Positions 39,154 through 47,583 of a stretch of DNA of 64,000 nucleotides are shown one piece after another. Position 1 is the stretch's first letter. The number at the start of each line of letters is the position of its first letter. Under the pieces are notes generated by a model, which saw only the letters and a list, made by a program, of their open reading frames with translations, did no database searches and was not told the DNA's origin. Origin of the DNA: Neisseria shayeganii 871 (lineage in GTDB: Bacteria; Pseudomonadota; Gammaproteobacteria; Burkholderiales; Neisseriaceae). The DNA is taken from positions 1,527,405 to 1,591,404 of the forward strand of contig NZ_JH164926.1 in NCBI RefSeq assembly GCF_000226875.1. Reading direction: 5' to 3'. Both the position numbers and the translations under genes were made by a program.

Positions 39154-39966
39154 ATGAAAAAAATCCTCCTGCCCGCCCTCTTGGCCGCACTGCTGCCTCT
39201 GGCACAGGCGCAAACGCCCGCCCAAGCGCGCATCGTTACCCTCAGCCCGGACGTGACCGATGTGGTGGTGGCGCTGGGCGCCACCCATCAAATCGTCGGC
39301 CGCGACCAAACCGCCACCAATCCGGCCGTCAAAAACGTGCCCAATATCGGCATCCACCGCCAGCTCACCGTCGAGCCGATTGCGGCCGTCCGCCCCACCT
39401 TGGCCATCGGCTCCTGGATGGCGCAGCCGGCCGGCATTTACAGCCACCTCAACCGCGTCGGCATCAAAGCCGTCAATGTGGCGCCGGATGACAGCATCAA
39501 CGCTTATCCGGCCAGCATCCGCCAAATCGGCCAACTGATCGGCAAAACCCGCGAAGCCAACACGCTGGCTGCACGCTGGCAAAGCGGCGTCAGCCAGCTA
39601 CCTGCCACCGGCAAGCGCTACCTGATGAGCTATGACGGCCGCTTGGTGGCCGGCCGCAACACCGCCGCCGACGAACTCATCCGCCGCGCCGGCGGCATCA
39701 ATGCCGCCGCCAATATCGACGGCATCAAACCCCTCAACCGCGAAGCCTGGATCGCCGCCAAACCCGACGTCATCATCATTGCCGAACACAACAGCCACCT
39801 GATCGGCGGCGTCGGCCAGTTTGCCGCCCGCCCCGAAGTGGCCGGCAGCCCCGCTGCGCAAACGCGCAACATCCATCTGTGGCCGGCCAACGACTTCTTC
39901 CGCTACGGTTTGGATACGCCCCAAGTCTTGCGCCGACTGCACAATCTCGGCCGCGCCCGCCGCTGA
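39154..39966 (+). CDS. hmuT: Periplasmic haem-binding protein of an ABC importer
   Basis: This is the substrate-binding component that carries haem from the receptor to HmuUV. The 270-residue protein has a signal peptide ending in LAQAQ and the class III cluster fold: ARIVTLSPDVTDVVVALGATHQIVGRD at the start (key motif LSPDVTD), a central linking helix (YPASIRQIGQLIGKTREANTLA) and DVIIIAEHNSHL late. These match HmuT/ShuT proteins. An AAAGGA is present before the ATG within a DUS (GGCTACCTGAAAGGA). It follows the hydrolase-PDZ gene by 35 bases and precedes the permease gene by 90. Confidence 0.92.
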   Translation: MKKILLPALLAALLPLAQAQTPAQARIVTLSPDVTDVVVALGATHQIVGRDQTATNPAVKNVPNIGIHRQLTVEPIAAVRPTLAIGSWMAQPAGIYSHLNRVGIKAVNVAPDDSINAYPASIRQIGQLIGKTREANTLAARWQSGVSQLPATGKRYLMSYDGRLVAGRNTAADELIRRAGGINAAANIDGIKPLNREAWIAAKPDVIIIAEHNSHLIGGVGQFAARPEVAGSPAAQTRNIHLWPANDFFRYGLDTPQVLRRLHNLGRARR

Positions 39967-40056
39967 GCCGCCTGAGGCCGCCCTCCCCGCCAAGCACCCG
40001 CCGCCAACGCGGCCGGCTTGGCGGGCCTGTTTTCCCGCTCTTCAACCCATTGACCC

Positions 40057-41007
40057 ATGAAAACACCGCTTATTTTCGCCGCCTGCCTCGGCCTGACGGC
40101 CGCGCTGGTCTGGTTTGCCACCGGCATCGGTTTCGGCACCTGGGCGGCACCGCACACCTTGGAACAGATGATTCTCGATATCCGCCTGCCCCGTGTCGGC
40201 ACCGCCCTTTTGGTCGGCGGCGCGCTGGCGGCCGCCGGCGCCGGTTTACAGGCCCTGTTTGAAAACCCGCTGGCCGACCCGAGCCTGATCGGCACTTCGG
40301 GCGGCGCGGCGCTGGGCGTGATCAGCGTATTGGCTTTCGGCTGGGGCGGCATCGGCGTGCCGCTGGCCGCCTTTGCCGGCGCATTGGCGGTCTGCCTACT
40401 GATCCTCGCCACCCACCGCCTGTTCGGCGGCGGCACCTTTGGTCTCTTGATTATGGGTTTGATCGTCAGCGCCTTTTGTGGCGCCGCCGTCAGCCTGATT
40501 CTGTTTTTATCCGACGATTTGGTCCTGCGCAGCGCCACCGTGTGGCTGGCCGGCAGCCTGGCCGAAGCCGGCTTCACCTCCCCCTATTACGCCCTGGCCG
40601 CCATGCTGGCGGGGCTGGCTTTGCTGTGGCTGGCCGGCCGACGCTTGGACGGTTTGATGTTGGGCGAAGAAACCGCCGTCAGCATGGGCATTGCGGTGGG
40701 CGCTTTGCGCGTACAAACCGTACTGGCGGCCGCCCTGCTCACCGCCGCCGCCGTTTCCCTGTCCGGCATCATCGGTTTTCTGGGCATGATGGTGCCCAAT
40801 ATTCTGGCTGCTGCGGTAGGCGGCTCCCGGCGCAAGCTGGTGCTGCTCTCCGCCTGGCTGGGCGGCGTGTTTCTGCTCACCGTCGACAGCGCAGCCCGTT
40901 GGCTGACCTACCCCGTGGATTTGCCGGTCGGCATTGTGATTTCCCTGCTGGGCGGGCCGTTTTTCCTGTGGCTGTTTTTGCAGTCGCTGCACCGCAGAAA
41001 GGGTTGA
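40057..41007 (+). CDS. hmuU: Haem ABC transporter permease (FecCD family)
   Basis: The 316-residue integral membrane protein forms the translocation channel. FecCD family marks are IRLPRVGTALLVGGALAAAGAGLQALFENPLADPSLIGTSGGAALG (around residues 48-92; key motifs RLPR and NPLADP) and the coupling region GIIGFLGMMVPNIL (about 236-249). About nine to ten hydrophobic helices are visible. It overlaps no gene, but hmuV begins one base after its stop codon, which indicates coupled expression. Confidence 0.94.
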   Translation: MKTPLIFAACLGLTAALVWFATGIGFGTWAAPHTLEQMILDIRLPRVGTALLVGGALAAAGAGLQALFENPLADPSLIGTSGGAALGVISVLAFGWGGIGVPLAAFAGALAVCLLILATHRLFGGGTFGLLIMGLIVSAFCGAAVSLILFLSDDLVLRSATVWLAGSLAEAGFTSPYYALAAMLAGLALLWLAGRRLDGLMLGEETAVSMGIAVGALRVQTVLAAALLTAAAVSLSGIIGFLGMMVPNILAAAVGGSRRKLVLLSAWLGGVFLLTVDSAARWLTYPVDLPVGIVISLLGGPFFLWLFLQSLHRRKG

Positions 41008-41008
41008 T

Positions 41009-41764
41009 ATGCACACGCCGCTGTTTCGTCTTCCTCCGCTTACCGTGGCCCCGCAAGGCCGCATCATTCTGCAAACCGATGCCGACACCGACATCCCCCA
41101 AGGCTGCCACACCGCCGTCATCGGCCCCAACGGCGCCGGCAAATCCACCTTGCTCAAAGCCCTGCTCGGCCGTTTTGGGTGCCCGCTCTCGCTGCTCGGC
41201 CGCGATGCCGCGCCGCAAATCAAGGCCGGCCAAGTGGCTTGGGTGGCGCAAAACGGACGCTACAACCTGCCGATGACCGTACGCGAATACGCCGCACTCG
41301 GCCGGCGCAGCGGCGGCCTGTTTCAAGCCGATGCGCCCGATCACGGACTGCTCGACAGCCTGCTTGGCCAATTCGACCTCAGCCACTTGGCCGGCAAACG
41401 CATCGAGACCCTGTCCGGCGGCGAACAACAGCGGGCCAACATCGTACGCGCACTGATGCAGCAGGCCGCCGCCATTTTGCTGGACGAACCCTGCAACCAC
41501 CTCGACATCCGCCACCAACACCAGCTGATGCACTATCTGCACACCCGGCGCGACACATTCAGCGCAGTGATGGTGCTGCACGACCTCAACCTCGCCGCCG
41601 CCTACGCCGACCACATCATCCTGATGAATCAGGGACGCATCGTGGCGCAGGGCAGCGTGGACGAAGTGATGCAGGCAGAGCGCCTCAGCGATATCTACCA
41701 ATGGCCGATCAGCCGCCGGCAAAACGAAGAGGGCGTCTTCTTCACCATGCGGCCGGTTATCTGA
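41009..41764 (+). CDS. hmuV: Haem ABC transporter ATP-binding protein
   Basis: The 251-residue ATPase powers haem import. It has Walker A GPNGAGKST (about 34-42), the signature LSGGEQQRANI (about 134-144), Walker B AILLDEPCNHLD and the switch His in VMVLHDLNLAAAYADHI. The ATG is one base beyond the hmuU stop. A strong inverted DUS hairpin closes the haem operon 24 bases downstream of the hmuV stop. Confidence 0.95.
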   Translation: MHTPLFRLPPLTVAPQGRIILQTDADTDIPQGCHTAVIGPNGAGKSTLLKALLGRFGCPLSLLGRDAAPQIKAGQVAWVAQNGRYNLPMTVREYAALGRRSGGLFQADAPDHGLLDSLLGQFDLSHLAGKRIETLSGGEQQRANIVRALMQQAAAILLDEPCNHLDIRHQHQLMHYLHTRRDTFSAVMVLHDLNLAAAYADHIILMNQGRIVAQGSVDEVMQAERLSDIYQWPISRRQNEEGVFFTMRPVI

Positions 41765-41787
41765 CTGAGCACCGGGCGCAAAACTGT

Positions 41788-41821
41788 GCGGGCTACCTGA
41801 AAACCTTTTCAGGTAGCCCGC
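41788..41821. terminator. Inverted DUS-like pair ending the haem operon
   Basis: GCGGGCTACCTGAAAA and TTTTCAGGTAGCCCGC form a 16-base perfect stem with a two-base loop, beyond the hmuV stop codon. Confidence 0.88.
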
Positions 41822-41851
41822 ATCTTAATGTCTGCCCAACAAGCGGCAGCC

Positions 41852-42036
41852 TGAGACCTTTGCAAAACCCTCATCTGCGGCGCATTTCTGCGTTGTGCGT
41901 TTATGCCCTATGGGTACTGCCCGCTCGCTTGCCTATCTATGTGATATGTCTTTCCCATGGGAATTCCTGCGTTCACGCTCGCTGCGCTGCTACGCCTTGA
42001 ACTACATCCACATCTGAGGGTTTTGCAAAGGTCTCA
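41852..42036. repeat. MITE-like element, long form
   Basis: A 185-bp copy in the opposite orientation to most, with TGAGACCTTTGCAAAACCC and GGGTTTTGCAAAGGTCTCA ends and GCC on both sides. The restored target (CGGCAGCCTCTG) shares AGCCT with a DUS but is not one. Both optional blocks are present. It lies between the convergent hmuV and lrgB genes. Confidence 0.87.
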
Positions 42037-42058
42037 GCCTCTGTTTTCATCCAGCCGT

Positions 42059-42754
42059 TCAAATCCCCAACCAAGGCACAATCCAAGGCGCGAGAAAAGA
42101 CGTGAGCACGCCGTTGAAAATCAAACCCAGCGTGGCATAAGCGGCAAACTTTCCGCCCACCTCCAGGCTGGCCGCAATGCCCATGGCGTGCGACGCAGTG
42201 CCTTGCGCCAGGGCGTGCGAAATACGGTTGCGGATGCCGCTGCGGCGCAGCAGCCAAAACCCCGCCATCTGCCCGGTCAGCCCGGCCAAAATCACGCCGG
42301 AAGCACTGATCGAAGGAATGCCGCCCAGCACTTGGGTAATGTCCAGCGCAATCGGCAGCGTCACCGACTTGGCCGCCAAAGCCATGCTCACCTCGCGGCT
42401 GGCGCCCAACCAATGAGCGAAACACACGCCCGACACAATGCCCACCACGCTGCCCACCAGCTGCGAGACCACAATCGGCAGCCACTGTTTGCGGATTTTC
42501 GGCCACTGCTGATACAGCGGCACCGCCAAGCACACCACCGCCGGCTGCAGCCAAAACGCGGCATATTGGCCGGCCTGCCAAAACGCCTCGTAGCTGGTTT
42601 CGGTCAGCTTCAGGTAGCCGATCATCAGCAGGGTGCCGATGAGCACCGGGTTGGCCAAAGGGTTGCCGGTGCGGCGGCGGATGGTCATGCACAGCCAATA
42701 AATGCTGACCAGCATCAGCAACAGCCAGGCCGGATTGGCCGCCATCTCCTTCAT
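42059..42754 (-). CDS. lrgB: LrgB/CidB family membrane protein
   Basis: LrgB-family proteins are inner-membrane partners of LrgA/CidA holin-like proteins, linked to murein hydrolase control and, in some bacteria, to glycolate or pyruvate transport. The 231-residue protein has about six helices and family segments NPLANPVLIGTLLMI (about 31-45), FWLQPAVVCLAVPLYQQW (67-84), MALAAKSVTLPIALDI (about 124-139) and GTASHAMGIAASLEVGGKFA. Its ATG overlaps the lrgA stop codon (ATGA). Its true substrate here is unknown. Confidence 0.92.
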   Translation of the reverse strand: MKEMAANPAWLLLMLVSIYWLCMTIRRRTGNPLANPVLIGTLLMIGYLKLTETSYEAFWQAGQYAAFWLQPAVVCLAVPLYQQWPKIRKQWLPIVVSQLVGSVVGIVSGVCFAHWLGASREVSMALAAKSVTLPIALDITQVLGGIPSISASGVILAGLTGQMAGFWLLRRSGIRNRISHALAQGTASHAMGIAASLEVGGKFAAYATLGLIFNGVLTSFLAPWIVPWLGI

Positions 42755-43089
42755 CGCCTTTTCCTCATCAGCTCATGGGTTTTCGCGCTCGCCAGCAACA
42801 CCAAAATGCTGCTGGCAATCGTGGCCAGCGTGATCGACCAAAAATCGCGCGCAATCAGATCCAAATGATCCATCAGCGCCACACAGGGCGGAATCAGCAA
42901 CAGCATCAGGTTCTGCATCAGAAAGTCGGTAATCTGCTTGAACCACTCAGCCTTTACCCAACCGAGCTGCAACAACACAAACAATAACAACAGGCCGGGA
43001 ATGCTGGCCGGCAGTTTCAAGCCCGTCAGGCGCACCAGCAATTCGCCGGCGGCCAAACAGGCAAAAATAATGGCAAAGGCGCGGATCAT
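42751..43089 (-). CDS. lrgA: LrgA/CidA family holin-like protein
   Basis: The 112-residue protein has four hydrophobic segments and the CidA/LrgA pattern: IIFACLAAGELLVRLTGLKLPASIPGLLLLFVLLQLGWVK (about 7-45; key motif LPASIPGLLLL) and FLMQNLMLLLIPPCVALMDH. It starts at MIRAFAIIF; an upstream in-frame ATG adds 50 residues of unlikely, low-quality sequence. It overlaps lrgB by four bases, giving an lrgAB operon. The TATGGTGGTG region before the ATG has only a weak ribosome site (GGAAAACCC). Confidence 0.9.
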   Translation of the reverse strand: MIRAFAIIFACLAAGELLVRLTGLKLPASIPGLLLLFVLLQLGWVKAEWFKQITDFLMQNLMLLLIPPCVALMDHLDLIARDFWSITLATIASSILVLLASAKTHELMRKRR

Positions 43090-43194
43090 GGGTTTTCCTA
43101 TGGTGGTGAACGTCCGATATGCCCAGCGGCACAAAGGGCGGCATTGTACTCCGAGGCCCGGCCGAACGACAGCTGGGCGGACGGAAAACGCCGT

Positions 43195-43225
43195 CAGGCT
43201 ACCTGAAAACTGTTCAGGTAGCCTG
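43195..43225. terminator. Inverted Eikenella DUS pair, probable metF terminator
   Basis: CAGGCTACCTGAAAA and TTCAGGTAGCCTG flank a short loop 33 bases beyond the minus-strand stop of metF. Confidence 0.82.
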
Positions 43226-43257
43226 AGGGCAGGCATCAAACGGTTTAATCACCCAAA

Positions 43258-44094
43258 TCAATAACCCAAACGCTGGCAAATGGTGGACACCAGCCCGGCT
43301 TGGTTGAGGGTGTAGAAATGCAGACCCGGCGCGCCTTGCTCAAGCAGGTGTTCGCACATTTCGGTTACCACGTCCAAGCCCAAAGCCTTGATGGAAGCGG
43401 TGTCGTCGGCATACGACTGTAATTTCAGGCGCAGCCAGCGCGGGATTTCCGCGCCGCAGGTATCGGAGAAGCGCGCCAGCTTGGAAAAACTGGCAATCGG
43501 CATGATGCCCGGCACAATCGGAATCTCCACTCCGCGGCCGCGCACGTCATCGACAAAACGGAAATAGGCATCGGGGTTGAAGAAATACTGGGTAATCGCC
43601 GAGTCGGCGCCGGCCTTCACCTTGCGCACGAAATGGTTGATGTCGTCTTCCGCGCTGCGCGCCTGCGGGTGGAACTCGGGATAAGCCGCCACTTCGATGT
43701 GGAACCAGTCGCCGAAATCGCGGCGGATCAGCTCCACCAATTCATTGGCATAACGCAAACCGGAGCTGCCGGCGCCCATGCCGGAAGGAATGTCGCCGCG
43801 CAAGGCCACGATGTGGCGGATGCCCATATTTTTATAGGTATGGAGGATATCCGACAACTCGGCTTCGTTCATGCCCACACAGGGCAGGTGCGGCGCCGCC
43901 GCCGTGCCTTCGGCCATGATGTCGTTCACCGCCTGCAAGGTGCCGTCGCGGGTGGAGCCGCCCGCACCGGAGGTGCAGGAAAAAAACGCCGGCCGGTATT
44001 GGCGCAGCTGCTTGCGGGTAATCTTCTGTTTCTCGCGCCCCTCGGGGGTGCGGGTGGGGAAAAACTCAAAACTCAGTGTATTTTTTTTCATCAT
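43258..44094 (-). CDS. metF: 5,10-Methylenetetrahydrofolate reductase
   Basis: MetF reduces methylene-THF to methyl-THF with FAD, supplying methionine synthesis. The 278-residue protein is the bacterial catalytic barrel without the eukaryotic regulatory domain: SFEFFPTRTPEGREK at the start (catalytic Glu in FEFFP), ALRGDIPSG (about 97-105), EVAAYPEFHPQA, AGADSAITQYFFNPDAYFRF and VPGIMPIASFSKLARF. Two ATG codons are adjacent at the start and the ribosome site is weak (GGAA). It stands alone, about 170 bases left of the lrgA start region on the same strand but with a terminator between. Confidence 0.97.
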   Translation of the reverse strand: MMKKNTLSFEFFPTRTPEGREKQKITRKQLRQYRPAFFSCTSGAGGSTRDGTLQAVNDIMAEGTAAAPHLPCVGMNEAELSDILHTYKNMGIRHIVALRGDIPSGMGAGSSGLRYANELVELIRRDFGDWFHIEVAAYPEFHPQARSAEDDINHFVRKVKAGADSAITQYFFNPDAYFRFVDDVRGRGVEIPIVPGIMPIASFSKLARFSDTCGAEIPRWLRLKLQSYADDTASIKALGLDVVTEMCEHLLEQGAPGLHFYTLNQAGLVSTICQRLGY

Positions 44095-44249
44095 CTAAAT
44101 TCCGTGCCAAGGGCGGAACAGTAACGGTTTCATGGCGTTTCCGCAATCGCTGCGCCCTGAAAAATCTGCGCCAACCCATGAATGGAATTCATAAAACCAA
44201 TATACCATTCCGCCGCATGCCGCGCCGCCCACCAGGCTTTCAGGTAGCC

Positions 44250-44394
44250 TGAGACCTTTGCAAAACCCTCAGATGTGGATGCAGTTCAAGGCGTAGCAGC
44301 GCAGCGAGCGAAGACATATCACATAGATAGGCAAGCGAGCGAGCAGCGCACAACGCAGAAATGCGCCGCAGATGAGGGTTTTGCAAAGGTCTCA
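44250..44394. repeat. MITE-like element, short form, inserted in a DUS
   Basis: A 145-bp copy with TGAGACCTTTGCAAAACCC and GGGTTTTGCAAAGGTCTCA ends and GCC on both sides. Removal with one GCC restores TTCAGGTAGCCT. It lies 30 bases upstream of the rng promoter region. Confidence 0.87.
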
Positions 44395-44423
44395 GCCTAT
44401 CCACACAGGCTGCCGACTCAGCG

Positions 44424-44498
44424 TATAATGCGCCCCTTCCACACAGCGGATTTTGCAGGCGGTATTGGCTGCGGCGGCAGTACCGCCTGCAAAATCCG
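44424..44498 (+). promoter_or_regulatory. rng promoter and 18-bp perfect hairpin in the 5' leader
   Basis: TATAAT (44424-44429) is a likely -10 box; a good -35 is not evident. Downstream, CGGATTTTGCAGGCGGTA (44447-44464) and its exact complement (44481-44498) flank a 16-base loop, so the leader should fold into a stable hairpin ending 19 bases before the start codon. RNase E in E. coli controls its own mRNA through leader hairpins; a similar feedback for this RNase G is inferred. Confidence 0.7.
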
Positions 44499-44517
44499 AT
44501 TTTCAGGAATAGCTGTC

Positions 44518-46017
44518 ATGCAAATTGCCAATCAAATCCGGCCGGCCGACGCAAGCGCGCGGCCGCCCGAAACCATACTCGTCAACATCACGCCGCAAGA
44601 AACGCGCGTCGCCCTGTTGGAAGAAAACACCGTCTGCGAGCTGCACATCGACCGCAACAGCGGCCACGGCTTGGTGGGCAATATTTATTTGGGCGTGGTG
44701 CGCCGCGTACTGCCCGGCATGCAAAGCGCCTTCATCGACATCGGCCTCGAACGCGCCGCCTTTTTGCACATTGTCGATTTATTGGAACAGCGGCAGAAAC
44801 CCGAAGAAACCCAGCGCATCGAACACATGCTGTTTGAAGGGCAAACCCTCTTGGTGCAGGTCATCAAAGACCCGATCAACAGCAAAGGCGCCCGCCTCTC
44901 CACCCAAATCTCGCTGGCCGGCCGTTTTCTGGTGTATCTGCCGCAAGACGACCACATCGGGGTTTCCCAACGCATCGAAGACGAAAACGAACGCAACGAA
45001 TTGCGCAACCGCCTGCAAAACCTGCTGCCGGAAGAAGGCAGACGCGGCTACATCATCCGCACCAGCGCGGAAAACGCCAGCGACGAAGAGTTGCAGGCCG
45101 ACATCGATTATTTGGGCAAACTGTGGCAAAACATCCAGCACCAAGCCAAAACCAGCCCGCCCGAAACCATGCTTTACCGCGACCTGCCGCTGAGCCTGCG
45201 CGTGCTGCGCGATATGTTTCATGCCGGCACCGAAAAAATTCTGATCGACTCGGCCGAAAACCACGCCCAAATGCTGGGCTTCGCCCGTCAATATGTGCAG
45301 GGCGCCGCCGACATCATCGAGCATTACCACGGCGACAAGCCGCTGTTTGAGCTGTACGCGGTCGAGCAGGAAATCAATTTGGCGCTGCAACCGCGCGTCA
45401 ACCTCAATTTCGGCGGCTACCTGATCATCGAATCCACCGAAGCGATGACCACCATCGATGTCAACACCGGCGGTTTCGTCGGCTCGCGCAATTTCGACGA
45501 AACCATTTTCAAAACCAATTTGGAAGCCTGCCACGCCATCGCCCGCGAATTGCGTTTGCGCAATTTGGGCGGCATCATCATCATCGATTTCATCGATATG
45601 GCCGGCGAAGAACACCGCCAGGCGGTACTGGCCGAACTGGCCAAAGCGCTCAGTTTCGACCGCACCCGCGTTACCCTCAACGGCTTCACCAGCCTCGGTT
45701 TGGTGGAGCTCACCCGCAAACGCGCGCGCGAAAACCTCAACCACATCCTGTGCGAACCGTGCCCCGCCTGCAAAGGGCGCGGCCGCATGAAAACCGCGCA
45801 AACCGTGTGCTACGAAATCCAGCGCGAAGTGGTGCGCGAAGCCCGCCGTTTCGACGCGCGCGAATTCCGCATCCTCGCCGCTCCGCCGGTCATCGACCTT
45901 TTTCTCGACGAAGAATCGCAATCCTTGGCCATGCTGATCGACTTCATCGGCAAGCCGGTTTCCCTGGCAGTGGAAAACAGCTATACGCAGGAACAATTCG
46001 ATATCGTCTTGTTGTAA
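44518..46017 (+). CDS. rng: Ribonuclease G
   Basis: RNase G is a single-strand endoribonuclease that matures 16S rRNA and decays mRNA. The 499-residue protein has an S1-like domain near residues 40-125 (GNIYLGVVRRVLPGMQSAFIDIG; key motif LPGMQSAFIDIG), the catalytic region IDVNTGGFVGSRNFDET with its Asp, and GGIIIIDFIDM with a second Asp. The zinc-link cysteines are in CEPCPACKGRG. It lacks the long C-terminal scaffold of RNase E. The start follows AGGA and a leader hairpin. An open frame extends upstream through a MITE-like repeat but is not coding. Confidence 0.95.
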   Translation: MQIANQIRPADASARPPETILVNITPQETRVALLEENTVCELHIDRNSGHGLVGNIYLGVVRRVLPGMQSAFIDIGLERAAFLHIVDLLEQRQKPEETQRIEHMLFEGQTLLVQVIKDPINSKGARLSTQISLAGRFLVYLPQDDHIGVSQRIEDENERNELRNRLQNLLPEEGRRGYIIRTSAENASDEELQADIDYLGKLWQNIQHQAKTSPPETMLYRDLPLSLRVLRDMFHAGTEKILIDSAENHAQMLGFARQYVQGAADIIEHYHGDKPLFELYAVEQEINLALQPRVNLNFGGYLIIESTEAMTTIDVNTGGFVGSRNFDETIFKTNLEACHAIARELRLRNLGGIIIIDFIDMAGEEHRQAVLAELAKALSFDRTRVTLNGFTSLGLVELTRKRARENLNHILCEPCPACKGRGRMKTAQTVCYEIQREVVREARRFDAREFRILAAPPVIDLFLDEESQSLAMLIDFIGKPVSLAVENSYTQEQFDIVLL

Positions 46018-46137
46018 AAAGACACCCCGTCCGTTCGCCTGCCGTATTTTCCCGCTGCCGCGTTTGGGCAAGCCGCCTGAGCAGGACTATAATTTCCTGG
46101 CCAACCGGCGGTTTTGACCAACAATAGGGAGAACGGC

Positions 46138-46449
46138 ATGAAAAGGATTTGCTTGATGTGTCTGATGGCGGGCAGCATGGCTTACGCCCAAGCGGAAGAG
46201 GTATGCAAAGTCACCGATCCCACCGGCACCCCGCTCAACGTACGCGCCGCCCCCAACGGCATGGTACAGGGCAAGCTGCGCAATTTTACCCGCGTCACCA
46301 TTGTCGATGACGACAGCGACGACAAGGGCAACGAATGGGCTTATGTGCGCTGGCAAGGCCAGCCTTTGCGCCGCGACCGCCGCGTCAGCCCGAACAAAGG
46401 CCACGAAGGCTGGGTGTTCCGCGAATTCATCAGCTGCTACGAGCGCTGA
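46138..46449 (+). CDS. Exported SH3-like domain protein
   Basis: The 103-residue protein has a short signal peptide (MKRICLMCLMAGSMAYAQA) and one bacterial SH3-like domain: KVTDPTGTPLNVRAAPNG, where LNVRAAPNG is the usual signature, then VDDDSDDKGNEWAYVRW and GHEGWVFREFISCY. Two cysteines (EEVCKV and SCYER) could bond. Such domains bind peptidoglycan or proteins in the periplasm. AGGGAG lies before the ATG. An inverted DUS hairpin follows. Confidence 0.85.
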   Translation: MKRICLMCLMAGSMAYAQAEEVCKVTDPTGTPLNVRAAPNGMVQGKLRNFTRVTIVDDDSDDKGNEWAYVRWQGQPLRRDRRVSPNKGHEGWVFREFISCYER

Positions 46450-46468
46450 TCCGCCCGCCGAAACACCG

Positions 46469-46510
46469 CAGGCTACCTGAAACCGCTGCTGCTTGGTTTC
46501 AGGTAGCCTG
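46469..46510. terminator. Inverted Eikenella DUS pair after the SH3 gene
   Basis: CAGGCTACCTGAAACC and GGTTTCAGGTAGCCTG form a perfect 16-base stem with a short loop, about 20 bases after the SH3 gene stop codon. Confidence 0.87.
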
Positions 46511-46570
46511 CACATTTTCCCCTTACCCCGCCAAGCCGCTCCCCACTTTTCCTCAAGGCTACCTGAAAGC

Positions 46571-47365
46571 ATGACCCTACCCGATTACGAAAGCAGCCGC
46601 ACCCTGTGGCAAACCATACTCGCCGAAACCCACGAAGCCGCCGCCGGCGAGCCGATGCTGGCCAGCTTCCTGCACCAAACCGTGCTGCGTCACAGCAGTC
46701 TCGACCGCGTGCTGGCCTTCCATCTGTCCAGCAAACTCGCCAGCCCGGTGATGGACAGCCGCGCCCTGTATGAAATCTTCTTCCAGGCGCTCAGCAGCGA
46801 CACCCGCATTTCCAAAGCCATGCAGGCCGACATCATCGCCCACTACCAGCGCGACCCCGCCTGCGACGCCTACTACCAGCCACTGCTCTACTACAAAGGC
46901 TTCCACGCCGTGCAGGCCCACCGCATCAACCATTGGCTGTGGCAGCACGGCCGCAAAACCCTGGCCTACTTCCTGCAAAACCGTGCCTCCGAAGTGTTCG
47001 GTGCCGATATCCATCCCGCCGCCCGCTTCGGCTACGGCATCATGGTCGATCACGGCACCGGCCTGGTGGTGGGCGAAACCGCCGTCTTGGGCAACGATAT
47101 TTCCATTCTGCACGGCGTTACCTTGGGCGGCTCGGGCAAAGAAAGCGGCGACCGCCACCCGAAAATCGGCGACGGCGTGATGATTGGCGCCAACGCCTCG
47201 ATTTTGGGCAATATCCGCGTACACGAATGCGCCAAAATCGGCGCCGGCAGCGTGGTGGTGGAAGACGTACCCGCCCACACCACCGTAGTCGGCGTGCCCG
47301 CCCGCGCCGTCGGCCAATCCTCCGCCCGCCCGTCCGACGACATGGACCAAAGCCTGCAGGCTTGA
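46571..47365 (+). CDS. cysE: Serine O-acetyltransferase
   Basis: CysE makes O-acetylserine for cysteine synthesis. The 264-residue protein has the N-terminal helical domain (to about residue 140) and a left-handed beta-helix with hexapeptide repeats: DIHPAARFGYGIMVDHGTGLVVGETAVLG, with the catalytic His in DHGTG, then SILHGVTLGGSGKESGDRHPKIGDGVMIGA. The start is MTLPDYESS, because the DUS GGCTACCTGAA ends three bases before this ATG and an upstream start would read through non-coding sequence; the GAAAG of the DUS region may act as a poor ribosome site. A MITE-like element follows. Confidence 0.95.
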   Translation: MTLPDYESSRTLWQTILAETHEAAAGEPMLASFLHQTVLRHSSLDRVLAFHLSSKLASPVMDSRALYEIFFQALSSDTRISKAMQADIIAHYQRDPACDAYYQPLLYYKGFHAVQAHRINHWLWQHGRKTLAYFLQNRASEVFGADIHPAARFGYGIMVDHGTGLVVGETAVLGNDISILHGVTLGGSGKESGDRHPKIGDGVMIGANASILGNIRVHECAKIGAGSVVVEDVPAHTTVVGVPARAVGQSSARPSDDMDQSLQA

Positions 47366-47438
47366 ATGTTGCCCGCAAAGAGGCCAAGCAGAACACGCTG
47401 TTTCGGGCGCCGTCATGAGCGGTTTGCAATAATCAGGC

Positions 47439-47583
47439 TGAGACCTTTGCAAAACCTCCAGATGTGGATGCAGTTCAAGGCGTAGCAGCGCAGCGAGCGC
47501 AGACATATCATCTAGATAGGCAAGTGAGCGAGCAGCACACAACGCAGAAATGCGCCGCAGATGGGGGTTTTGCAAAGGTCTCA
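47439..47583. repeat. MITE-like element, short form, inserted in a DUS
   Basis: A 145-bp copy with TGAGACCTTTGCAAAACC and GGGTTTTGCAAAGGTCTCA ends, flanked by GGC on both sides. Removing it with one GGC restores AGGCTACCTGAA. A further DUS arm in opposite orientation lies at 47619, so the insertion split a DUS terminator-like pair after cysE. Confidence 0.87.
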
